Source of the DNA: a bacterium
Lineage (GTDB): Bacteria; Bacillota; Bacilli; Lactobacillales; Streptococcaceae
Direction: 5' to 3'
DNA length: 64,000 bases
Assembly (NCBI GenBank): GCA_905221545.1
Contig: CAJNDO010000007.1
Span: 72,660 to 136,659, forward strand
A program made the position numbers and the translations under genes. The notes under the pieces are model-generated. The model saw nothing but the letters and a program-made list of their open reading frames with translations, was not told where the DNA came from and did no database searches. Positions 8,070-17,169 of this stretch are shown here, in pieces; positions within the stretch are counted from its first letter, which is position 1, and every line of letters starts with the position of its first letter.

Positions 8070-8778
8070 GGAACGTGTCCTCAAACTACCAGTTCTGGAA
8101 ATTTTTGGCCCAACCTTTCAAGGTGAAGGCCGTGCTATTGGGCAGAAAACCATGTTTGTCCGCACTGCCGGTTGCGACTACCACTGCGACTGGTGCGATT
8201 CTGCCTTTACTTGGGATGGTTCTGAAAAACCAACTCGCATGACAGCTGACGAAGTCATTGCTGCCTTGGATAAACTAGGGAACTACGACTATGTAACCCT
8301 GTCTGGCGGAAATCCCGCTATCCTAGCAGCCAACATGGCTGAGCTAGTAACCAAACTCAAGGAACGTGGTGTCACTCTGGCTGTTGAGACTCAAGGATCC
8401 CGCTGGCAAAATTGGTTAAAAGATATCGACCAGGTCACTCTCAGTCCTAAACCTCCTTCATCTAAGATGGAGGTCAACTTCGAGACCTTAGACTTTATCG
8501 TTTCCCAATTGGATCCAGACAAGGTCACCTTTAAAATCCCTGTCTTTGACGACGCCGATTTAGCCTTTGCCAAAGGAATTCAAGAACGCTATCAACCAGA
8601 TGTTCTCTTCTTATCTGCAGGAAATCCTGAGCCCAAGGCTACAGGTAATATTGTCCAAGACCAACTGGACCGCCTCAAAGAACTCTGGGAGCGCGTCGCT
8701 GCTGACGACAGCTGGGGTAATGTCCGCGTCCTTCCTCAACTGCATACCCTCCTCTACGACAACCAACGTGGTGTTTAA
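8062..8778 (+). CDS. queE: 7-carboxy-7-deazaguanine synthase (radical SAM)
   Basis: A 238-residue radical SAM enzyme that converts CPH4 to CDG. The iron-sulfur motif is C38-x3-C42-x2-C45 (CDYHCDWC), and SGGNPA is the SAM-binding glycine stretch. The ATG inside the last codons of queD has GGGAG upstream; the longer reading with an earlier start would overlap queD much more and lacks support. Third step of the queuosine-precursor pathway. Confidence 0.95.
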   Translation: MTRERVLKLPVLEIFGPTFQGEGRAIGQKTMFVRTAGCDYHCDWCDSAFTWDGSEKPTRMTADEVIAALDKLGNYDYVTLSGGNPAILAANMAELVTKLKERGVTLAVETQGSRWQNWLKDIDQVTLSPKPPSSKMEVNFETLDFIVSQLDPDKVTFKIPVFDDADLAFAKGIQERYQPDVLFLSAGNPEPKATGNIVQDQLDRLKELWERVAADDSWGNVRVLPQLHTLLYDNQRGV

Positions 8779-8796
8779 GATTAGAAAGAAAAAATC

Positions 8797-9288
8797 ATGT
8801 CACAACAAGAAGAAATGAAAAACCTAAGCCTCCTCGGCAACAAAGAAACCAATTACATTTTCGAGTATCAACCAGAAGTCCTCGAATCCTTTGACAATCG
8901 TCATGTGGAAAATGACTATTTCATCAAATTCAACTGTCCTGAATTTACTTCCCTTTGCCCAATCACTGCTCAGCCAGACTTTGCGACCATTTATATTTCC
9001 TACATTCCTGACAAGCTCTGTGTCGAGTCAAAATCCCTCAAACTCTACCTCTTTAGCTACCGAAATCATGGGGATTTTCACGAAAACTGTATCAATACCA
9101 TCGGGAAAGACTTGGTCAACTTGCTAGACCCTCGCTATTTAGAAGTCTGGGGAAAATTCACTCCGCGCGGTGGCATTTCAATTGACCCTTACTACAACTA
9201 TGGTAAACCAGGAACTAAGTATGAAGGCTTGGCAGAACAACGCCTCTTCCAACACGACCTTTATCCAGAGAAAATTGATAACCGCTAA
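8797..9288 (+). CDS. queF: NADPH-dependent preQ0 reductase
   Basis: A 163-residue unimodular QueF that reduces preQ0 to preQ1. The nucleophile is Cys54 in FTSLCP and the acid is Asp61 in QPDFATI, matching the Bacillus-type enzyme; [16 protein letters not shown] is the substrate site. It ends the operon. Its stop codon TAA is at the same time the first three bases of a BOX repeat, so the repeat begins exactly where the gene stops. Confidence 0.95.
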   Translation: MSQQEEMKNLSLLGNKETNYIFEYQPEVLESFDNRHVENDYFIKFNCPEFTSLCPITAQPDFATIYISYIPDKLCVESKSLKLYLFSYRNHGDFHENCINTIGKDLVNLLDPRYLEVWGKFTPRGGISIDPYYNYGKPGTKYEGLAEQRLFQHDLYPEKIDNR

Positions 9289-9392
9289 TACTCTTCGAAG
9301 ATCTCTTCAAACCGCGTCAACGTCGCCTTGCCGTACTCAAGTACAGCCTGCGGCTAGTTTCCTAGTTTGCTCTTTGATTTTCATTGAGTATA
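9286..9392 (-). repeat. BOX element, boxA-boxC type without boxB
   Basis: Read on the minus strand it opens with TATACTCAATGAAAATCAAA (boxA) and closes with GAAGAGATCTTCGAAGAGTA plus TTA (boxC); both ends match the pneumococcal BOX consensus as I remember it. The middle boxB module is absent. It is 107 bases long and lies between queF and the aqpZ terminator. Confidence 0.85.
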
Positions 9393-9402
9393 AACAGATA
9401 CG

Positions 9403-9441
9403 AAAAAGCCCTGTTCCTCAAACTGAGGAGCAAGGCTTTTT
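9403..9441. terminator. Bidirectional terminator between queF and aqpZ
   Basis: A long stem AAAAAGCC...GGCTTTTT with inner arms TGTTCCTCA / TGAGGAGCA and a short loop; T or A runs on both sides serve the two converging units. Confidence 0.88.
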
Positions 9442-9450
9442 GAGTTTCAA

Positions 9451-10119
9451 TTATTCTTCTGTTCCAAGAAAGTTTTTCGCAACAAGGGCTGCAAGAATCC
9501 CACCAACGATTGGGGCAAGGATGAAAATCCATACTTGTTGAAGGGCTGCGCCACCTACCAAGACAGCAGGAGCCAAGCTACGAGCTGGATTTACTGAAAG
9601 TCCAGTAATGTTCAATCCAACAAGAATCATGGTCATCAATGACAAACCAATTACCAAACCAGCAATCGCGCCATTTCCCTTGCTTTCTGAAGTCACGGTC
9701 ATGATTACCAACACAAACAAGAAGGTTGCGATCACTTCAAACAAGAAACCACCAAAGACAGTAACCCCGTTTGCCAAGGCATTTTCCCCAAGACTAGCAG
9801 TTGACATACCTGAGTTAGACAAGAGGAAGAATACTGCAGCTGACGCAAGGAAAGCTCCAACTACTTGTCCCAGAATGTAGTTTACAAGCTCAGAAGATGA
9901 CAAACGTTTGTTCACAAACATAGCGATTGAAACAGCTGGGTTCAAGTGAGCACCTGAAACAGTTCCGATTGAGTAAGCAGCGACTACGATTGCCAGACCA
10001 AAGGCAAAAGCGATTCCAAGGTGACCTAGGCCATCAAGACCATTTCCAAAAACAACAGCTCCTGTCCCGATGAACACAAGCATGAAAGTACCGATTAACT
10101 CAGCAACAAATTTTTTCAT
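9451..10119 (-). CDS. Aquaporin / glycerol facilitator family channel
   Basis: A 222-residue six-helix channel with both NPA boxes: HLNPAVS (residues 59-65) and SVNPARS in the second half. Arg after the second NPA and the short length look like the water-selective AqpZ type rather than the longer GlpF. AAAAGGAG lies eight bases before ATG. It is a single-gene unit. Mitis-group species carry a channel gene near trxA in my memory; which solute passes cannot be settled by reading. Confidence 0.9.
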   Translation of the reverse strand: MKKFVAELIGTFMLVFIGTGAVVFGNGLDGLGHLGIAFAFGLAIVVAAYSIGTVSGAHLNPAVSIAMFVNKRLSSSELVNYILGQVVGAFLASAAVFFLLSNSGMSTASLGENALANGVTVFGGFLFEVIATFLFVLVIMTVTSESKGNGAIAGLVIGLSLMTMILVGLNITGLSVNPARSLAPAVLVGGAALQQVWIFILAPIVGGILAALVAKNFLGTEE

Positions 10120-10225
10120 TTTCTTTCTCCTTTTTTCAAAAACTAGATACTAGTCTATCAAAAGAGGGAAAGGGTTTCAAGAAAAGTGATTGGAATTTTT
10201 TTTTGAAAATATGACTCGCTTTTTC

Positions 10226-11017
10226 TTAATATTGAAAAAACTGGATAGCTTCTTTCAAGTCATCTTGTAAACTATTTCTCTGGTTAAGTTGGACATAGAC
10301 TTCCAATAGACAGGATCTGAAGTTGGAAAATTTGTAAAAATCTTCCCTTTCTTCTATCGGAAAATCAACAGTTTTTATCCAAGAGGCTACTCGCTCTTGC
10401 GCTAACTTCCCTTGTAAAATCGGTTCATAAAGTACTCTGGCTAAACGCCAATCTTCATCATCTGTAAAACGAATCGCAATTCTTTTAAACAGTTGGCCAA
10501 GTATGTCAAATACTTCATGAATTCTGTTTTTAGGAAAGTCTGGATGACAAACTACCTCTGTCAGTAAATCGGCTCCATGTGCAAAAGCGTGAACCCAACC
10601 ATACTGACTTGAAAAACCTGTCGTGTCTTTTTCTTTTGAAAGATAGTGCAAACCTTGATTTAAAAGGACATTGCGAATTTCTGCTTTTAATCCCTGATAA
10701 AAACCCGATTGCTGGTTAGCATCTGCAGATAAGAGGTTTGCATAAACAAGTGCCCTAAAAGAACGTTCAAGGGTTGACAGGTCTACCTTATCAATCTCTT
10801 TGTCTAGTCCTCCATCAGCTGAGACTACTTTAGCAATAAAATGAAATTGTTCCTGTGTAAATAGCTCTTCCTGAATTCCTCTAGCAAAGCTTGTAAAAAC
10901 AAGGTCATCTCGAATTTCTGGAGAAGGATCTCCCAAATGGTCAAGCAACCACTGGATTTCTTCCTGATGATAACTTGGTTTTTCTTCTGCTATTTTTCTA
11001 AGTAACTCTTGATACAT
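10226..11017 (-). CDS. DUF2785 family protein
   Basis: A 263-residue soluble, helix-rich protein that matches the DUF2785 family (YVLYE-like repeats, FAHGADLLTEVVCHP). Function unknown. I chose the ATG that has AGAGG eight bases upstream; the TTG two codons earlier sits only two bases from that site. It stands alone between aqpZ and the pepF operon. Confidence 0.78.
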   Translation of the reverse strand: MYQELLRKIAEEKPSYHQEEIQWLLDHLGDPSPEIRDDLVFTSFARGIQEELFTQEQFHFIAKVVSADGGLDKEIDKVDLSTLERSFRALVYANLLSADANQQSGFYQGLKAEIRNVLLNQGLHYLSKEKDTTGFSSQYGWVHAFAHGADLLTEVVCHPDFPKNRIHEVFDILGQLFKRIAIRFTDDEDWRLARVLYEPILQGKLAQERVASWIKTVDFPIEEREDFYKFSNFRSCLLEVYVQLNQRNSLQDDLKEAIQFFQY

Positions 11018-11084
11018 GGTCAATACCTCTACATTTCTAGCAACTGTTCAAAAAGCCATCCTTAAATGACTTAATATTGAATTC

Positions 11085-11226
11085 TTAATTAAACACAATC
11101 TGATAAAAAATGAAGTAAATAAGGATTAATACCAACTCTACCGCAAGTTCAAATTTAACATCACGATCTTCAAATAGCTACAGCTAAGCCAAGTATAATG
11201 ACGCTTAACAAGCCCATAAACATCAT
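11085..11226 (-). pseudogene. Possible frameshifted two-helix small membrane protein
   Basis: Just after pepF on the same strand, MMFMGLLSVIILGLAVAI is read in one frame and then stops; one base over, EDRDVKFELAVELVLILIYF plus FYQIVFN follows to a TAA. Removing a single T in the ATTTGAAGAT stretch joins them into a 46-residue product with two hydrophobic segments and a charged turn. This looks like a small membrane protein broken by one base, but short hydrophobic readings arise by chance, so confidence is low. Confidence 0.35.
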
Positions 11227-11239
11227 TCTAGAACAACCC

Positions 11240-13036
11240 CTACTCTCCCAACTGGGCACTGTAGGCGATAATCTGGTCAACTGTGTCTGACAAGAATTGG
11301 ATGGTATCACGGAGTGGTTTGTCTGTTGAGATATCAGCACCGATAATCATGGCTGACTCAAGCGGTGTCTTGCTACCACCTGATTTGAGGAGATTGAGCC
11401 AGTCTTCAGCTCCAGTTTCGGAATGTTTCAAATGAAGGTAACCAGCAGTCGAGATGACTAGTCCAGCTGAGTAGGTGTAACTATACAAGCCCATGTAGTA
11501 GTGAGCTTGGCGCATCCAAGTCAGAGCCGCATCGTCGTCAACTTCAATAGCATCTCCCCAGAAATCCGTCAAAACTTCCTTCATAATACTGTTGAGTTTG
11601 CTTGCCCCGAAGGTTTCCCCTTCTTCAATCAGTGTATACACCTTACGCTGGAAGGCTGCTTCCAAGAGATGGGTAATGAAATTATGGAAGTAAGTGTCTG
11701 TTAAGCGGTGGGCAAGGGCGAAGCGTTTTTGACGAGGGTCGTCAGACTGGTGCTCCAAATAATCACTGAGAAGTAATTCATTGAAAGTTGACGGTGCCTC
11801 AACATAGTAGGTCGACATATGGGCATTGAAGTAGCTCTGGTGATTATCTGAAAAGATGAATTGACCAGAATGCCCGATTTCATGAATCAAGGTATAAACA
11901 TCGCTCAAACGACCTGTCCAGCTCATGAGTACATAAGGGTGCACGCGATATGGATCCGCCGCATAACCGCCGGAATCCTTGCCACTGTTAGCAGCAAAGT
12001 CCACCCAGCGCTCTTCTTGATAGCGAGCAACTTCCTGACAATATTCTTTCCCCAAAGGTTCTACCGACTTCATGACCAAATCATAGCCGTCGTCAATGGT
12101 CACTTCAGGATTGAGGGCGCTGTCCAAGTCCAATTTCCAGTCTGCAAAGGTCATCTTTTCAAGACCATTTACCTTGGCAACATGCTTGAGATATCTCTGA
12201 GCAACTGGCGCAAAATCCTTCATGATGAGGTCAATCTGGCGGTCAAACATGGCACGGTCTACTTCCTGTTCAGCTAGAAGATAATCAAAGACGGAGTCAT
12301 AGCCCTTCATATCTGCCAATAGTTTTTCAGACTTAACCTGAGCTAGATAGGCTGCCGCAGCTGTATTTTGGTGCTTACGAAGTCCCTCTGAGAAGGAACG
12401 GAAGGATTTCTCTCGAACCTCAGCATCCTCGTGATTTTGGTAGAAGTTTTCATAGGTAACAAAGCTGTTTTTGTAGGTTTTGCCATTGACTTCAAAGTCA
12501 GTCATTTCAAAATCTCCAGCTCGCATCTTAGTGTAAATATCCTGCGGACTGTAGAAAACTTCACCCAGATTGGTCAAGGCCTTCTCCACATCTGCCCCTA
12601 GATAGTGGGCTTTTTTAATTTTGGCCTGACGAATAGCTGCCGTCAAGTGAGGCAATTCACCCAAACGGTCCAAGACTTCCTCGTCTGCAGCCACCAAGGC
12701 ATCATCAAAGAAGGTCAAAGCTACGCTGGCATCCGTTTCAAATTCCATCCCAGCTTGGGCAATATTAGCAAATTCTTCATTGCTATAGTCTGTCGTCTGC
12801 GGCATAAAACCATAGTTGCCAATATGGCTCATCTGAATGTAAATTTGCTCCAATTCCGCAAAGGCCTTTTCAAAATCCTCAAAAGTATGAAGATTGCCCT
12901 TGTAATCACGGCTAAACTGGTTGATGTCTTCGCGAGCTTTCTCGATTGCACGCAAGAAATCCTCACGGTCTTGGTATAGGGCTGTTAAATCCCAAAGTTC
13001 CTTTTCTGGAAATTCTGAACGGTGTTTTTGTTCCAT
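11240..13036 (-). CDS. pepF: Oligoendopeptidase F
   Basis: A 598-residue M3B zinc metallopeptidase with the active site HEIGHSGQ about two thirds along. PepF cuts peptides of roughly 7 to 17 residues in the cytoplasm and helps in nutrition from imported peptides; Mitis streptococci carry one as part of this gene block. It is the last intact gene of a leftward operon, ten bases after rsmE. Length is normal for the family. Confidence 0.94.
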   Translation of the reverse strand: MEQKHRSEFPEKELWDLTALYQDREDFLRAIEKAREDINQFSRDYKGNLHTFEDFEKAFAELEQIYIQMSHIGNYGFMPQTTDYSNEEFANIAQAGMEFETDASVALTFFDDALVAADEEVLDRLGELPHLTAAIRQAKIKKAHYLGADVEKALTNLGEVFYSPQDIYTKMRAGDFEMTDFEVNGKTYKNSFVTYENFYQNHEDAEVREKSFRSFSEGLRKHQNTAAAAYLAQVKSEKLLADMKGYDSVFDYLLAEQEVDRAMFDRQIDLIMKDFAPVAQRYLKHVAKVNGLEKMTFADWKLDLDSALNPEVTIDDGYDLVMKSVEPLGKEYCQEVARYQEERWVDFAANSGKDSGGYAADPYRVHPYVLMSWTGRLSDVYTLIHEIGHSGQFIFSDNHQSYFNAHMSTYYVEAPSTFNELLLSDYLEHQSDDPRQKRFALAHRLTDTYFHNFITHLLEAAFQRKVYTLIEEGETFGASKLNSIMKEVLTDFWGDAIEVDDDAALTWMRQAHYYMGLYSYTYSAGLVISTAGYLHLKHSETGAEDWLNLLKSGGSKTPLESAMIIGADISTDKPLRDTIQFLSDTVDQIIAYSAQLGE

Positions 13037-13046
13037 TTTCTTCCTC

Positions 13047-13790
13047 TTATTTCTCTAATTCTAATAAAACACTAAGGGCTGATAAGGCGTAAAGTGGTGC
13101 CGTTTCTGCTCGTAGGATACGAGGGCCAAGTCCTGCCAAGACCGCTCCTTTAGTTTCAAAACTCTCAATTTCTGCAGGTGAGAGACCGCCTTCTGGTCCA
13201 AATATAAAGAGCAATTTGGCTCCTTTTGCAAGACCAGAGACTGCTTTGATAAGCTCAGCGACTTCTCCTTCTTTAGCTGATTCTTCATAGGCTACTACGA
13301 TAGAGTCAAACTGGTCCAATTGTGCTAGAAAGTCAGCCTTTTTCTCAAACAGCTTGATACTTGGAACGAAGTTACGCTTGCTTTGTTCGGCCGCTCCGAG
13401 GGCGATTTTTTCTAACTTCTCAACCTTTTTACCCAATTTCTTGCCATCCCATTTGGCAACTGACCAGTCAGCAGGAAAGGCCCAGATTTGGCTGGCGCCT
13501 AGTTCTGTTACTTTCTGAGTAATAAACTCCAGCTTGTCTCCCTTGGGAAAACCTGATGCTATGGTCACTTGGATTGGTAGTTCTACATTGTCAGTTAATT
13601 CTTGTACCAACTCAAACTGACGGGCTTCCACATCCAGCACGCGCGCCAAACGCTTGATGCCATCATCAAAGACCAAGGTCACCTCATCATCTCCCTTCAG
13701 GCGCATGACCTGAAACATATGCTTGCTGGTTTCCTTGTCCTCGATGGTGACAGGAGAGATAGCACTGCCTTTTACAAAATACTGCTGCAT
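13047..13790 (-). CDS. rsmE: 16S rRNA m3U1498 methyltransferase
   Basis: A 247-residue SPOUT-class methyltransferase. The C-terminal knot motifs FIFGPEGGLSPAEIE and LGPRILRAETAPLYALS are diagnostic of RsmE. GGAGG five bases before the ATG at 13790 fixes the start and lies inside the end of prmA; the earlier in-frame start has no such site. It acts on the 30S subunit and is commonly paired with prmA. Confidence 0.95.
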   Translation of the reverse strand: MQQYFVKGSAISPVTIEDKETSKHMFQVMRLKGDDEVTLVFDDGIKRLARVLDVEARQFELVQELTDNVELPIQVTIASGFPKGDKLEFITQKVTELGASQIWAFPADWSVAKWDGKKLGKKVEKLEKIALGAAEQSKRNFVPSIKLFEKKADFLAQLDQFDSIVVAYEESAKEGEVAELIKAVSGLAKGAKLLFIFGPEGGLSPAEIESFETKGAVLAGLGPRILRAETAPLYALSALSVLLELEK

Positions 13791-13791
13791 G

Positions 13792-14742
13792 CTAGCCTCC
13801 AATCACACCTGAAATATCCTTGGTCTTCTTAAAGACACAGGCATTCCATTCCCCTTGAATCATGTGGGTTTCAAGGAAAAATCCAGCTGACTCAGCCGAC
13901 TCGCGCACCATATCCCACTTGTCCTTGATAATGCCACTCATGATCAGGTAGCCTTCATCCTTGACCAAGCGATAGGCATCGTCCGTCAAATGAATGAGAA
14001 TATCCGCCAAGATATTAGCTACAATCACATCTGCCTCAATCTCAACACCCTTAAGCAAATCACCTGCAGCTACACGGATATTTTCCATGCCAGGGTTGAG
14101 CTCAATATTTTCCTGAGCCACACGAACCGCTACATCATCCAGGTCGTAGGCAAAGATTTCCTTAGCACCAAGCAGCGAACTGGCAATGGAGAGAACCCCT
14201 GAACCAGTCCCCACATCTATCACCGTTTCGCCACCACGAAGGACCTGCTCCAAGGCAAAGAGGCTCATCTTAGTGGTTGGATGGGTCCCCGTACCAAAAG
14301 CCATACCTGGATCCAGCTTGATAATCTTTTCTCCCGCAGTCGCCTCATAGTCCGTCCAAGACGGTACGATGGTCAAATCATGAGTGATACGAGCTGGTTC
14401 ATAGTACTTCTTCCAGTTGTCCGCCCAGTCTTCCTCAGCCAAGGCAGTCGTCCCCATCTTGACCTCTCCCAAATCCATAAAATCGGTCAATTCTGCCAGG
14501 CGAGCCTGCAAATCCGCCTCAACCACTGCCACATCAATCGTATCAGGATAGTAGGCTGTCACCACGATTTCTTCTTGCTGCTCGACCTCTGGGAAAATCT
14601 CACCGAAACGATCCACATTTCCCACATAGTCCATACTGTCTTCGATTGCGACTCCTTGAGCTCCCAGCTCAATCAAGAGATTGGAAACCAACTCCTCTCC
14701 CTCACGCTTCACTGTAACTTTTAACTCTTGCCATGTTTCCAT
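13792..14742 (-). CDS. prmA: Ribosomal protein L11 methyltransferase
   Basis: A 316-residue SAM-dependent enzyme that trimethylates ribosomal protein L11. Motif I is [13 protein letters not shown] in the middle of the protein and the substrate-side motif is [10 protein letters not shown]. The N-terminal 120 residues are the L11-recognition region. It sits one base upstream of rsmE in the same operon, a pairing shared by many Firmicutes. Confidence 0.95.
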   Translation of the reverse strand: METWQELKVTVKREGEELVSNLLIELGAQGVAIEDSMDYVGNVDRFGEIFPEVEQQEEIVVTAYYPDTIDVAVVEADLQARLAELTDFMDLGEVKMGTTALAEEDWADNWKKYYEPARITHDLTIVPSWTDYEATAGEKIIKLDPGMAFGTGTHPTTKMSLFALEQVLRGGETVIDVGTGSGVLSIASSLLGAKEIFAYDLDDVAVRVAQENIELNPGMENIRVAAGDLLKGVEIEADVIVANILADILIHLTDDAYRLVKDEGYLIMSGIIKDKWDMVRESAESAGFFLETHMIQGEWNACVFKKTKDISGVIGG

Positions 14743-14756
14743 TTAATTTTTCCTTA

Positions 14757-15653
14757 TCAATCTATTAATTCTTCCAATTCTTTTAAAGTTCTTCCATCCT
14801 GATTTTTCCAATCAGTTCGACCGTTCGTTTGCATACCCAGCAAAAAAGCCGCTGCATAAGAAGGGCTAGAAAAGAGTTGTTTTTCTTTTAACACTCCATC
14901 TTGAATGACCTGTGAAGCTATTAAATTCTGACGCATTTCTTTTAAACTTACTGGAAGGCTTGGAGAATCCATTATTTCTACTTGACTTCCTTCTAAAACA
15001 ACAAAACCTTCAGTTGTCTGTTCACAAGTTGCTTCTATTACTTTGTTAGATTTCTTAGTTTTACGCTTTAAATAAAGATAAGTGGAATGATTATCAATAA
15101 AATCTTGACTAACTTTCTTTGTCATCGGAACAAAAACACGATAACCTAAAGTTCCAATAATCATAAGAGTATTTTCAATAATTTCATCCAGTTCAGATTC
15201 CTTTTCCTCAGTTACATTACCAGGATTTGGATCATTCCCATTTTTCACAATGTAGCGACCAGCTTCTTTAGCAAGTTGAGTAAATTTATTTTCCAAATAA
15301 CTAATTTCTGTTGGACCGAAAGAATTATTTTGAGTTGTTAGAATTATAACGTCATTAAAATAATCTGCATGAGTATCACGGGTATGCTCTTGAATTCGCA
15401 ACAATACCCCTTCACCATTTTTTCGGGTTGTTGCCTGCCCAATATATGTCATATCTTTCTGCTTATCTTCATCCCGACCAAATAAGAAATAAATACCACT
15501 TTGTTTCATTTCATCACGTGACTTCAAATCTCCCAACTGAATACGAGGTATTTTGTAAATCACTCCCGTCCAATTTGACAAAGTACATTTGATTTTTCCA
15601 GTCACTTCACCATCCATGAGAAACATATTGATATTTTTGCTACGCTTCACCAT
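14757..15653 (-). CDS. GIY-YIG nuclease-like protein with C-terminal DUF4357
   Basis: A 298-residue protein. GIY at residues 53-55, YIG at 70-72, Arg86 in LLRIQEH and Glu121 in YLENKF are the core residues of a GIY-YIG endonuclease; the C-terminal part (about 262-296: SPSYAAAFLLG...NGRTDW...GRTLKELE) is a DUF4357 domain. This pairing is widespread but its task is unknown; DNA repair or defence are both possible. It starts three bases after the NUDIX stop. It looks more A+T-rich than prmA, which suggests later arrival in the operon. Confidence 0.8.
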   Translation of the reverse strand: MVKRSKNINMFLMDGEVTGKIKCTLSNWTGVIYKIPRIQLGDLKSRDEMKQSGIYFLFGRDEDKQKDMTYIGQATTRKNGEGVLLRIQEHTRDTHADYFNDVIILTTQNNSFGPTEISYLENKFTQLAKEAGRYIVKNGNDPNPGNVTEEKESELDEIIENTLMIIGTLGYRVFVPMTKKVSQDFIDNHSTYLYLKRKTKKSNKVIEATCEQTTEGFVVLEGSQVEIMDSPSLPVSLKEMRQNLIASQVIQDGVLKEKQLFSSPSYAAAFLLGMQTNGRTDWKNQDGRTLKELEELID

Positions 15654-15656
15654 TTA

Positions 15657-16082
15657 TCAAACTTCCTCCATATAATCTCTCACTCTATCCTGCAACTGAG
15701 GTACAACTTGACTGGAACTAAGAAATTCCTCCACATTCATCAGCTGATAGCCCTGTCCTTCATCTCCAAATACGATACTGTCGAACTGATCCTGTGTCAA
15801 CTTCCCAACTAGAAAAACGGATTGTTTATCCGCAAAAAGCATACTTGGGTAAACCATACTCCAAAGCAGACAATCCTCAGTCAGATGAATTCCCAGTTCT
15901 TCATAAACTTCACGCGCCGCGCACTCAAAAGGACTTTCATTACCTTCGCGTCCACCACCGGGCAGTTCCCACATATTGGGCCAGGGAATGCTTGCCTTAT
16001 CATCGCGTAAGATAGTCAAGAGCTTATCCCCACAAAACAAAGCAATCTTGCAGCCTGTGAAATCAGAAATTTCTAGTTCCAT
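15657..16082 (-). CDS. NUDIX hydrolase
   Basis: A 141-residue enzyme with a complete Nudix box, G43-x5-E49-x7-R57-E-V-Y-E-E-L-G, so it should be active on some nucleoside diphosphate derivative. The substrate is not predictable from the sequence. It lies directly behind the M50-like gene and directly ahead of the GIY-YIG gene. Confidence 0.85.
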   Translation of the reverse strand: MELEISDFTGCKIALFCGDKLLTILRDDKASIPWPNMWELPGGGREGNESPFECAAREVYEELGIHLTEDCLLWSMVYPSMLFADKQSVFLVGKLTQDQFDSIVFGDEGQGYQLMNVEEFLSSSQVVPQLQDRVRDYMEEV

Positions 16083-16083
16083 A

Positions 16084-17151
16084 TTAGACTCCTTCGGTTA
16101 ATTCCTTTTCCAGCTCGGCTAACCAGTTTTGATAATAGCTTTTCTCATCCCGTAACATCCGGCTGCTATTCATTTTCTGTCTAGCAAGCTTCATAGCCTT
16201 GTGAGTTTGAACTACATCTTTCTTTACTTTAAATTGATACCAAGCTTGAATGACCTGCATATCTGCTGTTTTTATAGATAAAAAGGATTTGACCCCTCGA
16301 ATACTTGCATATTCTTCCGCATTCTTATTATCTCCTTCCATCAGAGCAACTTGAAGAAGGTATAATTGAGAACTAGTTTTAGACATTGGATTATCTGTTT
16401 TCTCTAACACAGACTGAAACTGTTGCTTTGCAAGCTCTATATTATCATCCAATATGAATACCAATCCCTGAAGAGTCCGAACACTTTCTGCAAAACTTCC
16501 TCTCACATCCTCATCAACAGACATGATAAAGTCTTTTAAATCATATTCTTGAGGAGCTAGCAAGGTCTGGGCAGAATGCCTCAACATTAGGTAGGCGTAT
16601 TTCGTATTTTCAGGTTGTTGTAGCAATTCCCAAATTTTCGCTCCATCGGTGATGCCGACTGGCAAAATGTTATTTAGGAAGAAAGACAAATTAAGAAAAA
16701 TCCAAGTCCCTGCAAAATACCAGCTTCTTGTCAAAAATCCAAACACTATCGCCAATAATATCAAGCTGAGATGAACCATCAAGCCTCCTGAAAGCATCAG
16801 GATGATTCTTTGATCGCTTTCATCTTCTTTCAATCCAATATACTGAGCACCAACATTTTTTATAACTGCTGTTCGACTAAGATGAAGCCTTCCTGACTTT
16901 TTGGTTAAAAGAAAGTTCCCTAATCCAAAAGCCACCAGACGATAGCCTGTCAGATAACCACAAAATGCATGACCAAGCTCATGAAGAATCAAGATTACAT
17001 ACATGCTTAGAAAAGCAAAAGCATAACCAAAACTAAAAACTAATAATGCAGAATAGCCCAACTCTGCAAATGCGATGGTTCCACAAGCAAAAGCTAGCAT
17101 AATAAAGACAACAGCTAGCACATAAACCAAATAAATCCCAATTTTCTTCAT
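16084..17151 (-). CDS. M50-like membrane metalloprotease
   Basis: A 355-residue protein with hydrophobic segments at about residues 5-25, 35-55, 130-150 and 155-175, the zinc motif HELGH at 57-61 in the second segment, and LPVGITDGAKI where site-2 proteases have NxxPxxxLDG. The C-terminal half is soluble and helical, like TPR repeats. The family clips membrane-anchored substrates; the target is unknown. GGAG five bases before ATG at 17151 sets the start. Confidence 0.75.
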   Translation of the reverse strand: MKKIGIYLVYVLAVVFIMLAFACGTIAFAELGYSALLVFSFGYAFAFLSMYVILILHELGHAFCGYLTGYRLVAFGLGNFLLTKKSGRLHLSRTAVIKNVGAQYIGLKEDESDQRIILMLSGGLMVHLSLILLAIVFGFLTRSWYFAGTWIFLNLSFFLNNILPVGITDGAKIWELLQQPENTKYAYLMLRHSAQTLLAPQEYDLKDFIMSVDEDVRGSFAESVRTLQGLVFILDDNIELAKQQFQSVLEKTDNPMSKTSSQLYLLQVALMEGDNKNAEEYASIRGVKSFLSIKTADMQVIQAWYQFKVKKDVVQTHKAMKLARQKMNSSRMLRDEKSYYQNWLAELEKELTEGV

Positions 17152-17169
17152 AAAATCTCCAACCAACTC

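Noticed and set aside
11240..13036. M3 peptidase as a secreted protease
   Set aside because: There is no signal peptide or anchor; the family is cytoplasmic.
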